64,000 nucleotides of DNA from Hydrogenophaga aromaticivorans (lineage in GTDB: Bacteria; Pseudomonadota; Gammaproteobacteria; Burkholderiales; Burkholderiaceae_C), in NCBI RefSeq assembly GCF_013387465.1, contig NZ_VYGV01000003.1, positions 62,001 to 126,000 on the forward strand, read 5' to 3'. Shown here one piece after another: positions 1 to 8,455 of the stretch (position 1 is the stretch's first letter; each line of letters begins with the position of its first letter). A model generated the notes under the pieces. It made no database searches and was not told where the DNA came from. It saw only the letters and a list, made by a program, of their open reading frames with translations. The translations under genes and the position numbers were made by a program.

Positions 1-417
1 GGCCGTGAGCGGCACGCCGTGGAAAGCCAGGCCCTGCAGCTGCGCGCCCATGGCGTACATGACGAAACCGGGCATGGGCGACAGGACGGACGCACCGGGC
101 ACGTCGCAGGCCATGGCCAGCAGAGAGATCAGCTCGTCCGAGCCGTTGCCCAGCATCAGGCCACAGCCTTCGGGCAGGTCCACGTAGCGCGCCAGCGCCT
201 GCTTCAGCTCGTCGATGCGGCCACCGGGATAGCGGTTGATCGCCACAGCACCCAAGCGCTCGCCGAGTTTCTGCTGCAGTTCGGGGGAGAGTGAAAACGG
301 GTTCTCCATCGCATCCAGCTTGACCATGCCAGCCGACTCCTGGATGGCGTAGGCGTGCATGGACTGGATGTCCTGGCGGATGAAGCGCAGCGGGTTCGGA
401 GTGTTCATGGCGTTCAT
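1..417 (-). CDS. hisC: Histidinol-phosphate aminotransferase HisC (partial, runs off the left edge)
   Basis: PLP-dependent transaminase of histidine biosynthesis, converting imidazole-acetol phosphate plus glutamate to histidinol phosphate in the cytoplasm. The window holds the first 139 codons. Visible class I/II aminotransferase features are KLDAMENPF near residue 30, INRYPGG near 60 and [11 protein letters not shown] near 90, the last being the cofactor-phosphate region. The Schiff-base lysine lies beyond the edge. The ATG at 417 overlaps the hisD stop as ATGA, so the two are translationally coupled. The N-terminus reads [14 protein letters not shown]; a second ATG three codons in is also possible. 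It is the last visible gene of the hisG-hisD-hisC run. Identification is by family motifs and operon position and is confident. Confidence 0.93.
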   Translation of the reverse strand, partial: MNAMNTPNPLRFIRQDIQSMHAYAIQESAGMVKLDAMENPFSLSPELQQKLGERLGAVAINRYPGGRIDELKQALARYVDLPEGCGLMLGNGSDELISLLAMACDVPGASVLSPMPGFVMYAMGAQLQGLAFHGVPLTA

Positions 418-1757
418 TTCGCGACTCGCATGGGAGGAACATCGTTCAGACGCATCTCCGCAGCACGGGCATGCGCCTGCAGGCCTTCGCCATAGGCCAG
501 CTCGGCGGCGATGGTGCCCAGCGTTTGTGCGCCAGCGGCGCTGACCTCGATCAGGCTGCTGCGTTTCTGGAAGTCGTACACACCCAGCGGGGAGGAAAAA
601 CGGGCCGTGCCGCTGGTGGGCAGCACGTGGTTGGGGCCGGCGCAGTAGTCACCCAGGCTCTCGCTGGTGTAGGCCCCCAGGAAGATGGCGCCCGCGTGCT
701 TGAGCAGCGGTTCCCAGCGATGCGGCTCGGCGCTCGACACCTCCAGGTGCTCGGGCGCGATGCGGTTGCTGATGGCGCAGGCCTCCTCCATGTTGCGCGT
801 CTGGATCAGCGCGCCGCGGTCGTTCAGGCTCCTGGCGATGATGGCTGCGCGCGGCATGGTGGGCAGCAGGCGGTCGATGGCGGCCTGCACGGCTTCGATG
901 TAGGCCGCGTCCGGACACAGCAGGATGCTCTGCGCCAGCTCATCGTGTTCTGCCTGAGAGAACAGGTCCATGGCCACCCACTCGGCCGGTGTGCTGCCAT
1001 CGGCCAGCACCAGGATTTCGCTCGGTCCGGCGATCATGTCGATGCCCACGGTGCCGAATACCCGCTTCTTGGCACTGGCCACGTAGGCGTTACCCGGGCC
1101 GGTGATCTTGTCGACTTTGGGCACGGTGGCCGTGCCGTAGGCCAGCGCGGCCACGGCCTGCGCGCCGCCGATGGTGAACGCGCGCGTGACGCCGGCCACG
1201 TAGGCGGCGGCGAGCACCAGCGGGTTCTTCTCGCCGCGCGGCGTGGGCACCACCATGATGATCTCGGCCACACCCGCCACGTGGGCCGGAATGGCGTTCA
1301 TCAACACGCTGGACGGGTAGGCCGCCTTGCCACCGGGCACGTAGATACCCACGCGGTCCAGCGGCGTGACCTTCTGGCCCAACAGCGTGCCGTCTTCGTC
1401 GCGGTAACTCCAGCTCTCGCCGCTGGCCTTCTTCTGCGCCTCGTGGTAACTGCGCACCCGGCGTGCGGCGGATTCCAGCGCGTTGCGCTGGGCGGTGGGC
1501 AGGCCGTCGAAAGCGGCTTTGAGCTCGGACTGGGTCAGCTCCAGCGTCTTCAGGCTGTCCACGCTCAGGCCGTCAAAGCGCTCCGTGTACGCCAGCACCG
1601 CCGTATCGCCGCGTTGCTGCACATCGGCCAGGATGTCGGCCACGCGCTGCTCGATCGCGCTGTCCGTGTCCGCCGACCAATGCAGCCGGGCCGCAAACTG
1701 GGCCTCGAAATCGGCCGAGGTGGTGGACAGACGGAGGGGCGCGGCGGTGGGGCTCAT
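414..1757 (-). CDS. hisD: Histidinol dehydrogenase HisD
   Basis: Zinc enzyme that catalyses the last two steps of histidine synthesis, oxidising L-histidinol to L-histidine with two NAD+. The 447-residue product is the usual length for the family. It shows the hallmark stretches [41 protein letters not shown] and the catalytic Glu-His in IAPEHLEV. The ATG at 1757 overlaps the hisG stop by four bases (ATGA), and its own stop overlaps the hisC start, so hisG, hisD and hisC form one coupled unit. Nothing is unusual apart from an N-terminal extension of about ten residues before the conserved core. Confidence 0.96.
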   Translation of the reverse strand: MSPTAAPLRLSTTSADFEAQFAARLHWSADTDSAIEQRVADILADVQQRGDTAVLAYTERFDGLSVDSLKTLELTQSELKAAFDGLPTAQRNALESAARRVRSYHEAQKKASGESWSYRDEDGTLLGQKVTPLDRVGIYVPGGKAAYPSSVLMNAIPAHVAGVAEIIMVVPTPRGEKNPLVLAAAYVAGVTRAFTIGGAQAVAALAYGTATVPKVDKITGPGNAYVASAKKRVFGTVGIDMIAGPSEILVLADGSTPAEWVAMDLFSQAEHDELAQSILLCPDAAYIEAVQAAIDRLLPTMPRAAIIARSLNDRGALIQTRNMEEACAISNRIAPEHLEVSSAEPHRWEPLLKHAGAIFLGAYTSESLGDYCAGPNHVLPTSGTARFSSPLGVYDFQKRSSLIEVSAAGAQTLGTIAAELAYGEGLQAHARAAEMRLNDVPPMRVAK

Positions 1758-2407
1758 GACAGAACGGCGTTCTTTGGAATGGCGTTGGAGAATGCGTCGA
1801 GGATGGGGCGGATGGCGGCCTGCTTGAGCTTGAGCGCGGCCTGGTTGACTACCAGGCGCGAGCTGATGTCCATGATGCGTTCGACCTCGACCAGCTGGTT
1901 GGCCTTGAGCGTGTTGCCGGTGGACACCAGATCGACGATGGCATCGGCCAGGCCGGTGAGCGGCGCGAGTTCCATGCTGCCGTAGAGCTTGATCAGGTCC
2001 ACGTGCACGCCCTTGCTGGCGAAGAACTCGCGCGCGATCGTGGTGTACTTGGTGGCCACCTTCAGGCGTGAGCCCTGGCGCATGGCCGAGGCGTAGTCAA
2101 AGTCGTTGCGCACCGCCACGCTCATGCGACATTTGGCGATCTGCAGATCCAGCGGCTGGTACAGGCCCTGGCCGCCGTGTTCGATCAGTGTGTCCTTGCC
2201 GGTCACGCCCAGATCGGCGCCGCCGTACTCGACGTAGGTGGGCACGTCCGTGGCCCGCACCAGCACCACGCGCACACCGGGCTGGTTGGTCGGCAGGATC
2301 AGCTTGCGCGACTTTTCTGGGTCTTCGAGCACCTCGATACCCGCAGCAGCGAGCAGCGGCAGGGTTTCGTCAAAGATGCGGCCTTTGGACAGGGCTAAGG
2401 TAATCAA
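1754..2407 (-). CDS. hisG: ATP phosphoribosyltransferase, short form, HisG
   Basis: First enzyme of histidine biosynthesis, joining ATP and PRPP to phosphoribosyl-ATP. I choose the TTG at 2407, giving 217 residues beginning (M)[13 protein letters not shown], because this matches the family N-terminus and a GGAG lies seven bases upstream; the longer upstream reading frame is not HisG-like. Motifs include [17 protein letters not shown] and [14 protein letters not shown], the last being the PRPP loop. The protein ends without the C-terminal ACT-like regulatory domain, so it is the short form that in known systems needs the HisRS-like subunit HisZ, which is not in this window. It follows murA after a repeat-filled 115-base gap. 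Confidence 0.94.
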   Translation of the reverse strand: MITLALSKGRIFDETLPLLAAAGIEVLEDPEKSRKLILPTNQPGVRVVLVRATDVPTYVEYGGADLGVTGKDTLIEHGGQGLYQPLDLQIAKCRMSVAVRNDFDYASAMRQGSRLKVATKYTTIAREFFASKGVHVDLIKLYGSMELAPLTGLADAIVDLVSTGNTLKANQLVEVERIMDISSRLVVNQAALKLKQAAIRPILDAFSNAIPKNAVLS

Positions 2408-2439
2408 AACTTCACTCCAACAGACGTGACCCCGCCAAC

Positions 2440-2521
2440 CCAGAACACCGCGGGACTGGCTTTGCCAGACCGCAGGTGTTGCCCCCTTGAGGGGGTCGCG
2501 CGAAGCGCGGCGGGGGTGGAT
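2440..2521 (-). repeat. Three-hairpin intergenic repeat, copy A (murA-hisG gap)
   Basis: Read on the minus strand this begins two bases after the murA stop. It contains a CGCGC/GCGCG hairpin (2497-2509), a CCCCCT/AGGGGG hairpin (2482-2495), and a long hairpin with inner stem CTGGC/GCCAG (2456-2468), middle stem GCGG/CCGC and outer stem AACACC/GGTGTT. Copies B, C and D (3830, 53440, 50150) have the same plan with different but still complementary stem bases. It lies within the murA-his gene run and has no T-tract, so a simple terminator is unlikely. Confidence 0.75.
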
Positions 2522-2522
2522 T

Positions 2523-3791
2523 TCATTTGATGCGCTCGATGTCTGCGCCAATGCCGCGCAGCTTGGCTTCCATCTGGTCGTAGCCACGGTCCAGGTGGTA
2601 GATGCGGTCAACGATGGTCTCGCCCTCGGCCACCAGACCGGCAATCACCAGACTGGCGGAGGCACGCAGGTCGGTCGCCATGACGATGGCGCCTGACAGC
2701 TTGTCGGTGCCTTCAACCACCGCCACCTTGCCATCGGTCTGGATCTTCGCACCCAGGCGCACCAGTTCGTTGACGTGCATGAAGCGGTTTTCAAAGATCG
2801 TTTCGGTCACCTTGCTGGAACCGGTGGCGATGCAGTTGAGCGCCATGAACTGGGCCTGCATGTCGGTCGGGAAACCCGGGTATTCGGTGGTGCGGAAGCT
2901 CTGCGCTTTCAGGCGGCCCGAGGCGCGAACGCGGATGAAGTCGTCACCGGCCTCGATTTCGGCGCCCGCGTCGTGCAGCTTGTCGATCACCGCGTCCAGG
3001 TGTTCGGCCCGCGCGTGGCGCAGGATCACGTCACCGCCCGTGGCGGCCACCGCACACAAAAAGGTGCCAGCCTCGATGCGGTCGGCTACCACCTGGTGGG
3101 TGCAGCCGCGCAGACAGTCGACACCCTGGATGTGGATGCGGCTGGTGCCGTGGCCTTCAATCTTGGCACCCATGGCGATCAGCATCTCGGCCAGATCGGT
3201 GATCTCGGGCTCCTGGGCGGCGTTCTCCAGCAGGGTTTCGCCCTCGGCCAGCGCAGCGGCCATGAGGAAGTTTTCGGTGCCGGTCACGGTGATCATGTCG
3301 GTGGCGATGCGCGCACCGTGCAGGCGCGTCTTGCCCGCCGGCAGCTGCGCCACCATGTAGCCGTGTTCGACCAGGATCTCGGCGCCCATGGCCTGCATGC
3401 CCTTGATGTGCTGGTCCACAGGGCGCGAGCCGATGGCGCAGCCACCCGGCAGCGACACGCGGGCGCGACCAAAACGCGCCAGCAGCGGACCCAGCACCAG
3501 CACCGAAGCGCGCATGGTCTTGACCAGCTCATAGGGCGCTTCGGGCTTCAGCGAATCGGGCGCCTGGAAACTCATGCCACCGCGCTCGCCGTGCGTTTCG
3601 GACTGAACACCCATGTTGTCCAGCAGCAGCCGCATGGTGGCCACATCGCGCAGACGCGGCACGTTGGTCAGCGTCACCGGCTCGGCGGTGAGCAAGGTGG
3701 CACACAGCTCGGGCAGGGCCGCGTTCTTGGCGCCGGATATGGTTACTTCGCCATTGAGGGGGCGCCCACCGGTGATGCGCAGTTTGTCCAT
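2523..3791 (-). CDS. murA: UDP-N-acetylglucosamine 1-carboxyvinyltransferase MurA
   Basis: Cytoplasmic enzyme of the first committed peptidoglycan step, transferring enolpyruvate from PEP to UDP-GlcNAc; it is the target of fosfomycin. The 422 residues match the family length. Lys22-Asn23 lie in SGAKNAAL. The loop cysteine is present as Cys118 in [15 protein letters not shown], so the protein should be the fosfomycin-sensitive Cys type. [13 protein letters not shown] near residue 300 is another conserved stretch. It lies between ibaG and hisG with all genes in the same direction; the mlaB-ibaG-murA neighbourhood is widely conserved in proteobacteria. Repeat copies B and A bracket it. Confidence 0.97.
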   Translation of the reverse strand: MDKLRITGGRPLNGEVTISGAKNAALPELCATLLTAEPVTLTNVPRLRDVATMRLLLDNMGVQSETHGERGGMSFQAPDSLKPEAPYELVKTMRASVLVLGPLLARFGRARVSLPGGCAIGSRPVDQHIKGMQAMGAEILVEHGYMVAQLPAGKTRLHGARIATDMITVTGTENFLMAAALAEGETLLENAAQEPEITDLAEMLIAMGAKIEGHGTSRIHIQGVDCLRGCTHQVVADRIEAGTFLCAVAATGGDVILRHARAEHLDAVIDKLHDAGAEIEAGDDFIRVRASGRLKAQSFRTTEYPGFPTDMQAQFMALNCIATGSSKVTETIFENRFMHVNELVRLGAKIQTDGKVAVVEGTDKLSGAIVMATDLRASASLVIAGLVAEGETIVDRIYHLDRGYDQMEAKLRGIGADIERIK

Positions 3792-3829
3792 GGGGGAGAT
3801 GTCTTTCAGTTAGTACCGGACAGCAACCA

Positions 3830-3921
3830 CTGCACCGCGCGGGTCCAGGTCACCACAGAACCGGCTTCGCCGGGCTGCAGGTGCGCCCCCTGGGGGGTGA
3901 CGCGAAGCGGTGCGGGGGGAG
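3830..3921 (-). repeat. Three-hairpin intergenic repeat, copy B (ibaG-murA gap)
   Basis: In the sense of the flanking genes it starts directly after the ibaG stop. It has a short CGC/GCG hairpin with GAA loop (3901-3909), a CCCCC/GGGGG hairpin (3886-3897), and a long hairpin with inner stem CCGGC/GCCGG (3861-3873), middle stem CAG/CTG and outer stem CACC/GGTG. The same architecture appears in copies A, C and D. It occupies most of the gap before murA. Confidence 0.75.
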
Positions 3922-4158
3922 TCATTTCGCCGCCCATTCGGCGGGGGTGTAGGTCTTCATCGACAGCGCGTGCACTTCATCGCTCTGGATGCGCTCGCCC
4001 AGCGTGGCGTAGACCCGCTTGTGCCGGGCAATGGCGCGCATGCCCTCGAAAGCGGGGGACACGATCACGGCCGCCCAGTGGCGGCCATCGCCGGTGACTT
4101 CAAGGTGCTCGCAGGGCAGGCCCGCGGCGATCAGTTGTTGCAGTTGGTCAGCGGTCAT
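3922..4158 (-). CDS. ibaG: BolA/IbaG family protein
   Basis: Small (78-residue) cytoplasmic BolA-fold protein. Known relatives bind monothiol glutaredoxins and [2Fe-2S] clusters, and E. coli IbaG is linked to acid resistance. The sequence shows the expected order: an N-terminal amphipathic helix (LQQLIAAGL), a central strand with VTGDGRHWAAVIVSPAF, the conserved helix with arginine and histidine in RAIARHKRVYATLGE, and EVHALSMKTYTPAEW at the end. Its place between the envelope ABC/Mla genes and murA matches E. coli, which is why I call it IbaG rather than BolA. The start ATG at 4158 lies 14 bases past the permease stop. Confidence 0.88.
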   Translation of the reverse strand: MTADQLQQLIAAGLPCEHLEVTGDGRHWAAVIVSPAFEGMRAIARHKRVYATLGERIQSDEVHALSMKTYTPAEWAAK

Positions 4159-4172
4159 GGCATTCGATGGAA

Positions 4173-4928
4173 TCAGTGGCGGATTTTGTAGCCGATGCGC
4201 AGCAGGTGCAGCGCCACGGCACTGACCAGAACAAACGCACTCCCAACCAGACCCAGACTCAACCAGGGCGAGACGTCGCTGACGCCAAAGAACCCATATC
4301 GGAAGCCGTCAATCATGTAGAAAAACGGGTTGAGGTGGCTCACGGTTTGCCAGAAATCCGGCAGGGAATGGATGGAGTAGAACACGCCCGAGAGGAAGGT
4401 CATGGGCACGATGATGAAGTTCTGGAACGCGGCCATCTGATCGAACTTTTCCGCCCACAGGCCGGCAATCAGCCCCAGCGCTCCCAACAGGCCAGCCCCC
4501 AGGAATGCAAAAACGAGTATCCACAGCGGCTCCGCGAGGGTGGGCCGGGCAAACCACCAGGTCGCCAGCATCACTCCCGCTCCCACGGCCAGGCCGCGCG
4601 CCACGGACGAGCCCACATAGGCCACGAACCAGGCGCGGTGCGACAGTGGCGTGAGCTGCAAAAACACCAGATTGCCCATGACCTTGCTCTGGATCAACGA
4701 GCTGCTGCTGTTGGCGAACGCGTTCTGCAGCACGCTCATCATCACCAGACCGGGCAACAGGAACGCGGTGTAGCTGACCGACTCGTAGACCTGAACGCGG
4801 TCTTCGAGCACGTGTCCAAAGATCATCATGTACAGGATGGCGGTGATCACGGGGGCGGCCACCGTCTGGAAACCCACCTTCCAGAAGCGCAGGATCTCTT
4901 TGTAAAACAGCATTTGCCAGCCGGTCAT
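4173..4928 (-). CDS. ABC-2 type transporter permease (YadH-like)
   Basis: Inner-membrane permease of 251 residues with about six predicted membrane segments, beginning near residues 20-40 (VAAPVITAILYMMIFGHV) and ending with LGLVGSAFVLVSAVALHLL. The ABC-2 signature region is visible around LSGVFYSIHSLPDFWQTV, typical of the NodJ/YadH exporter group. Its start overlaps the stop of the upstream ATPase gene by four bases, so the two make one exporter. This pair is commonly found between mlaB and ibaG in betaproteobacteria, which suggests an envelope substrate, but the cargo cannot be read from sequence. Confidence 0.88.
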   Translation of the reverse strand: MTGWQMLFYKEILRFWKVGFQTVAAPVITAILYMMIFGHVLEDRVQVYESVSYTAFLLPGLVMMSVLQNAFANSSSSLIQSKVMGNLVFLQLTPLSHRAWFVAYVGSSVARGLAVGAGVMLATWWFARPTLAEPLWILVFAFLGAGLLGALGLIAGLWAEKFDQMAAFQNFIIVPMTFLSGVFYSIHSLPDFWQTVSHLNPFFYMIDGFRYGFFGVSDVSPWLSLGLVGSAFVLVSAVALHLLRIGYKIRH

Positions 4929-5944
4929 GGTGAATTCGCCCCCACGCTCGGCATTGACGTGTCCTCGTTCCCTCCCATGGGGGCGGTTTCCGCCTTGGGA
5001 CGGCCCGGCGGCGAAATCCCTTCCTGCGCACGGTGTGCCGAGTTGCTGCCTTCGATCACCTCAATGAACACGTCCTCCAGATCGGCTTTACGAATCTCGA
5101 TGTCGTCCACATGCACACCGGCTTCGCGCACGCTGGCCAGAATGCGTTCGACCGCTTGCGCGTCGTTGGCGGGCAGTTGCACCACGCGCCCGGTGACCCG
5201 GGCCATCGCCGCGAGATCGTCGGGCAGCGTGTCATCCGTCTTGAAACGCAGCACGTTCGACGCCGCACGCCTGAGCAGTTCGGAGGTGCGGTCCAGCGCC
5301 ACCACTTCGCCGCGGTTGAGCATGGCGATGCGGTTGCACAGCGCTTCGGCTTCTTCCAGGTAGTGGGTGGTCAGCAGCACCGTGCTGCCTTGTTTGTTGA
5401 GCTGGGAAATGAAATGCCACAGGGTCTGGCGCAACTCCACGTCCACGCCTGCGGTGGGCTCGTCAAGCACGATCACCGGCGGCTTGTGCACCAGTGCCTG
5501 CGCCACCAGCACACGGCGCTTCATGCCGCCTGAGAGCTGGCGCATGTTGGCGCTGGCTTTGTCGGTCAGGCCCAGGCCCGCAAGCAACTCGTCGATCCAG
5601 GCGTCGTTGTGACGAATGCCGAAATACCCGGACTGGAAACGCAGCGCTTCACGCACATTGAAAAAGGGATCAAACACCAGTTCCTGCGGCACCACACCGA
5701 GCGCACGGCGCGCAGCCTGGTAGTCGGTTTGAACATCGTGTCCTTTCACCAGCACGCGCCCACCGGTGGCGCTGGCCAGCCCGGCGAGGATGCTGATGAG
5801 GGTGGTTTTCCCAGCTCCGTTGGGGCCTAGCAACCCGAAAAATTCACCGGACTGGATATCGAATGACACCGCCTTGAGCGCATGCAGGTCGCCGCGGGAA
5901 GAAGGATAGATCTTGGAAACGTTCTGAAATGAGACTGCAGGCAT
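4925..5944 (-). CDS. ABC transporter ATP-binding protein (YadG-like)
   Basis: ATPase subunit of the exporter whose permease follows. Walker A is GPNGAGKTT near residue 40, the signature is QLSGGMKRRVLVAQA, Walker B is PVIVLDEPTAGVD, and the H-loop is in TTHYLEEAEAL. A DrrA/YadG-type C-terminal domain follows. At 339 residues it is roughly 30 longer than usual. The last 35 or so residues, starting at RAQEGISPPGRPK, are low in family character and encoded by DNA full of small inverted repeats, so they look like an in-frame repeat insertion (see findings). The ATG at 5944 begins the module after a 161-base gap from mlaB. Confidence 0.9.
   Translation of the reverse strand: MPAVSFQNVSKIYPSSRGDLHALKAVSFDIQSGEFFGLLGPNGAGKTTLISILAGLASATGGRVLVKGHDVQTDYQAARRALGVVPQELVFDPFFNVREALRFQSGYFGIRHNDAWIDELLAGLGLTDKASANMRQLSGGMKRRVLVAQALVHKPPVIVLDEPTAGVDVELRQTLWHFISQLNKQGSTVLLTTHYLEEAEALCNRIAMLNRGEVVALDRTSELLRRAASNVLRFKTDDTLPDDLAAMARVTGRVVQLPANDAQAVERILASVREAGVHVDDIEIRKADLEDVFIEVIEGSNSAHRAQEGISPPGRPKAETAPMGGNEDTSMPSVGANSP
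4940..5035 (-). repeat. Repeat-like GC palindromic segment forming the 3' end of the ABC ATPase gene
   Basis: Read on the minus strand this segment carries nested small inverted repeats such as GGCGG-AAA-CCGCC. It is translated as a Pro/Gly-rich tail (PPGRPKAETAPMGGN). I have the impression that similar PPGRPK tails and related DNA occur in other Comamonadaceae, but I cannot verify this here. It differs in sequence from repeats A-D. Confidence 0.4.
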
Positions 5945-6105
5945 TGCGGGTGCGGGACCACGAGATCACCGGCCCTGACCAGGACATCTGATCACGGCGG
6001 GACAGCCTTGTATTTTAAGCCTGCGCGCAACGACGCTGAGGGTACAGGGCCAACAGCCATGCCTTGTCCTCCCCCTGGACTAACCACGCACAGCCGCCAG
6101 CAACC

Positions 6106-6402
6106 TCAGCCGGGCAACAACTCGCTCATGCCGTACAGACCGACGAGATCGCGCAAACGTTGAGGAATGTGAGTGACCTGCAGGGTCTTGCCTTGCGCCA
6201 GCATTCGCCGACGGAGCTCCAGCAAAACCGCAACGGCCGATGAGTCACACACCTCCAGCCCGCTCGCATCGATCTGCAAGGTCGGTGCCGTCTGAGTGGC
6301 CAGCGCGGTGCCTAGCTGCTCCAGGGTCTGCACCGCCTCATTGAGGGTCAGCTGCTGCGGCAACCGGGCCGCAGCAGCCACCACCATGCTGTCGTCGCTC
6401 AT
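6106..6402 (-). CDS. mlaB: STAS-domain protein MlaB
   Basis: Cytoplasmic STAS-domain subunit of the MlaFEDB phospholipid ABC transporter, which stabilises the ATPase MlaF in known systems. From the ATG at 6402 it has 98 residues (MSDDSMVVAAAARLPQQ). The STAS core is evident: LQIDASGLEVCDSSAVAVLLELRRR carries the conserved Asp-Ser-Ser at the helix start, quoted here as VCDSSAV. An in-frame ATG eight codons earlier would overlap mlaC by 20 bases; I prefer the shorter form, four bases past the mlaC stop. It is the last of the mla genes in this run. Confidence 0.87.
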   Translation of the reverse strand: MSDDSMVVAAAARLPQQLTLNEAVQTLEQLGTALATQTAPTLQIDASGLEVCDSSAVAVLLELRRRMLAQGKTLQVTHIPQRLRDLVGLYGMSELLPG

Positions 6403-6406
6403 GTGT

Positions 6407-7045
6407 TCAACCCGCTTTGGGAGCACTGGCCTTGTTGCGCTGGGTCAGCGTGGCGATCAGGCCATCAATGCCCTTGGCACCGATTTCCTGCGCGAACTGG
6501 GTGCGGTAGGTCTCGACGAGCCAGACGCCCAACACGTTCAGATCGTAAATCTTCCAGCCTTGCGGTGTCTTCTCCAGCCGGTAATCCAGCTGGATGGGTT
6601 CGCCCCGCCCACGGACTTCGGAACGCACCACGACCTCGGTATCTTCGGGCCTGGAACGCAAGGGACGGAAACTCAGCGTCTGGTCTTTGACTTCACCCAG
6701 TGCGCCCGCATAGGTGCGCACCAACAGGATCTTGAACTCGTCCTGCAGCTGCTTCTGCTGCTCGGGGGTGGCCTGGCGCCAATGGCGCCCCACGGCCGAC
6801 GATGTCATGCGGGAAAAGTTGACGTTCGGCATGATCTTGGTGTCGACCAAGGTCACGATACGACCGATGTCCCCCTTCTGGATCGCGGCATCGGCCTTCA
6901 CCGCATCCATGACCTCGCCGGAAATGCGCTTGACCAGCACATCGGGCGCTTCATCGGCGGCAAAAGCCTGTGTGGCAACTAGAGGGCTGGCCAGCAGCGC
7001 GCTGGTTGCGAGCAAACGGTATATCCATTGTCGACGTTGCATCAT
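6407..7045 (-). CDS. mlaC: Periplasmic phospholipid-binding protein MlaC
   Basis: Soluble periplasmic carrier that moves phospholipids between the outer-membrane MlaA complex and the inner-membrane MlaFEDB complex. It has 212 residues. A Sec signal peptide covers residues 1-29, with a hydrophobic core LLATSALLASPLVA and a likely cut after AFA. The MlaC/Ttg2 domain follows, with MTSSAVGRHWRQATPEQQ and VRTYAGALGEVKDQ as typical stretches. An AAGGAAT ribosome-binding site lies just before the ATG pair at 7045. It sits 107 bases after mlaA, an order (mlaA before mlaC) that differs from E. coli, where mlaA is elsewhere. Confidence 0.93.
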   Translation of the reverse strand: MMQRRQWIYRLLATSALLASPLVATQAFAADEAPDVLVKRISGEVMDAVKADAAIQKGDIGRIVTLVDTKIMPNVNFSRMTSSAVGRHWRQATPEQQKQLQDEFKILLVRTYAGALGEVKDQTLSFRPLRSRPEDTEVVVRSEVRGRGEPIQLDYRLEKTPQGWKIYDLNVLGVWLVETYRTQFAQEIGAKGIDGLIATLTQRNKASAPKAG

Positions 7046-7152
7046 CTGAAATTCCTTCTTTGTAGCGGTGGTCCACCGGACTGGAGAACCGTCACCCCAC
7101 GTGTGAGGGCACTTTAAGTCAGCGGTTCCGCGCTTGTGTATCCGGTGTGTAA

Positions 7153-7914
7153 TTATTTGGTATCGGTGTGTTGTCCATCGCCGTTCTGCAAGCCGATGCC
7201 CTTGTCCTTCAGGTCTTCGATCTGACTCTCACGGCGCTGCAGGTACACATCGCGGGTGAAACTGTATTTGTCCAATGCGGCCCCATCGAGCATCGTGGTG
7301 GCCCGCAGCAGGTTTGCCCGCGTCTCCACAGCCCGCAGCGCGTACAGCGAATTGCGCAACGCCACATCCGAGAGGCCCTGCACGAAGTCCCCGCGTGCCT
7401 CGATGGTGAAACCCGCCGCATCCCGCACCGACGACGGCCCGAAGATCGGCAGCACCAGGTAAGGACCCGAAGGAATGCCCCAGCGGCCCAGCGTCTGCCC
7501 GAAGTCAAGCCGCGTGCGCTCGATACCCATCTCGGACGCGATATCCAGCACACCAGCGAGTCCGAAGAAGGTGTTGACATTGAAGCGCATGAAGTTTTCG
7601 ACCGCTTCGCGCGGGCGCAACTGCAGCGACGCGTTGATGAACGACCAGCCGTCACGCAGGTTCTCAAAGAAGTTGCTCACGCCGGTCCGCACAGGGTCGG
7701 GCGTGATGTCACGATAAACGGTAGCGACCGGCTTGAGCACCGCGCCATCCACCGCGTCGTTGAACTCGGTCACCTGGCGGTTGAACGGCTCCCAGGGATC
7801 ACGCGGATTTGCATTCGGCCCCGTGGCGCAACCGGCCAGCACCAGACACAAGAGGCCCCCAGACACCCAGCGGAGCAGCGCACCAGGAAGCTGTTCAGAG
7901 GTTCTGTTTTTCAT
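7153..7914 (-). CDS. mlaA: Outer-membrane lipoprotein MlaA (VacJ)
   Basis: Outer-membrane lipoprotein that removes misplaced phospholipids from the outer leaflet and passes them to MlaC, normally in a complex with a porin. The 253-residue product has a lipoprotein signal ending in the lipobox LAGC with Cys29. The VacJ family motifs follow: DPWEPFNRQVTEFNDAVDG, then a conserved amphipathic region in NFFENLRDGWSFINASLQ, and GIPSGPYLVLPIFGPSSVRD. Two porin genes lie near 59-60 kb, far from here. The mlaD stop is 43 bases upstream. Confidence 0.94.
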   Translation of the reverse strand: MKNRTSEQLPGALLRWVSGGLLCLVLAGCATGPNANPRDPWEPFNRQVTEFNDAVDGAVLKPVATVYRDITPDPVRTGVSNFFENLRDGWSFINASLQLRPREAVENFMRFNVNTFFGLAGVLDIASEMGIERTRLDFGQTLGRWGIPSGPYLVLPIFGPSSVRDAAGFTIEARGDFVQGLSDVALRNSLYALRAVETRANLLRATTMLDGAALDKYSFTRDVYLQRRESQIEDLKDKGIGLQNGDGQHTDTK

Positions 7915-7957
7915 GTTCTGTTTCCTCCTTCAGATGAAGCACCCGAACGGATCCTCA

Positions 7958-8437
7958 TCAGGGGGCCTTGCTCTCACCACCATCAGCGGCCTTGTCGAAC
8001 AGAAACTGTCCGATCAGGTTTTCGAGCACCACAGCGGATTGCGTCTGCGTGATCACGTCGCCGCTGGCAAGGTTTTTGGTATCGCCGCCGGGCTCAATGC
8101 CGATGTACTGGTCGCCCAACAGGCCGGAGGTGAGGATTTTGGCCGAGGAGTCCTTGGGAAACACCACGTTCTTGTTGATCTCCATGGTGGCCAACCCCTG
8201 GTAGGTCTGTGTGTCGAGCACGACGCTGGTGACACGGCCGACATTCACCCCCGCGGAGCGCACCGGCGCACGCGCTTTCAGCCCCCCGATGTTGTCGAAC
8301 CGCGCCTGCACCACATAGGTCTCCCCTCCGTTGGAGAAGCTGCCCAGGTTGGCCGCCTTCAGGGCCAGGAAAAGCAGGCCCAGCGCGCCCAGCACGACAA
8401 ACAGGCCAACAAGGATTTCAGTGCTTCTTTTGTTCAT
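7958..8437 (-). CDS. mlaD: MCE-domain protein MlaD
   Basis: Membrane-anchored substrate-binding subunit of MlaFEDB, forming a hexameric ring in the periplasm in known structures. It has 159 residues. One N-terminal membrane helix (about residues 8-28, EILVLVGLF-like: EILVGLFVVLGALGLLFLA) is followed by an MCE domain from about 38 to 115 with FDNIGGLKARAPVRSAGVNVG and GLLGDQYIGIEPGG. The tail is short and ends SKAP. The gene starts 18 bases after mlaE. Confidence 0.94.
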   Translation of the reverse strand: MNKRSTEILVGLFVVLGALGLLFLALKAANLGSFSNGGETYVVQARFDNIGGLKARAPVRSAGVNVGRVTSVVLDTQTYQGLATMEINKNVVFPKDSSAKILTSGLLGDQYIGIEPGGDTKNLASGDVITQTQSAVVLENLIGQFLFDKAADGGESKAP

Positions 8438-8455
8438 ACGTAAACTGCTCAGTGA

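Noticed and set aside
2775-4097. 440-codon plus-strand frame opposite murA
   Set aside because: Composition (His, Gly and Gln rich) and complete overlap with murA mark it as an antisense shadow.
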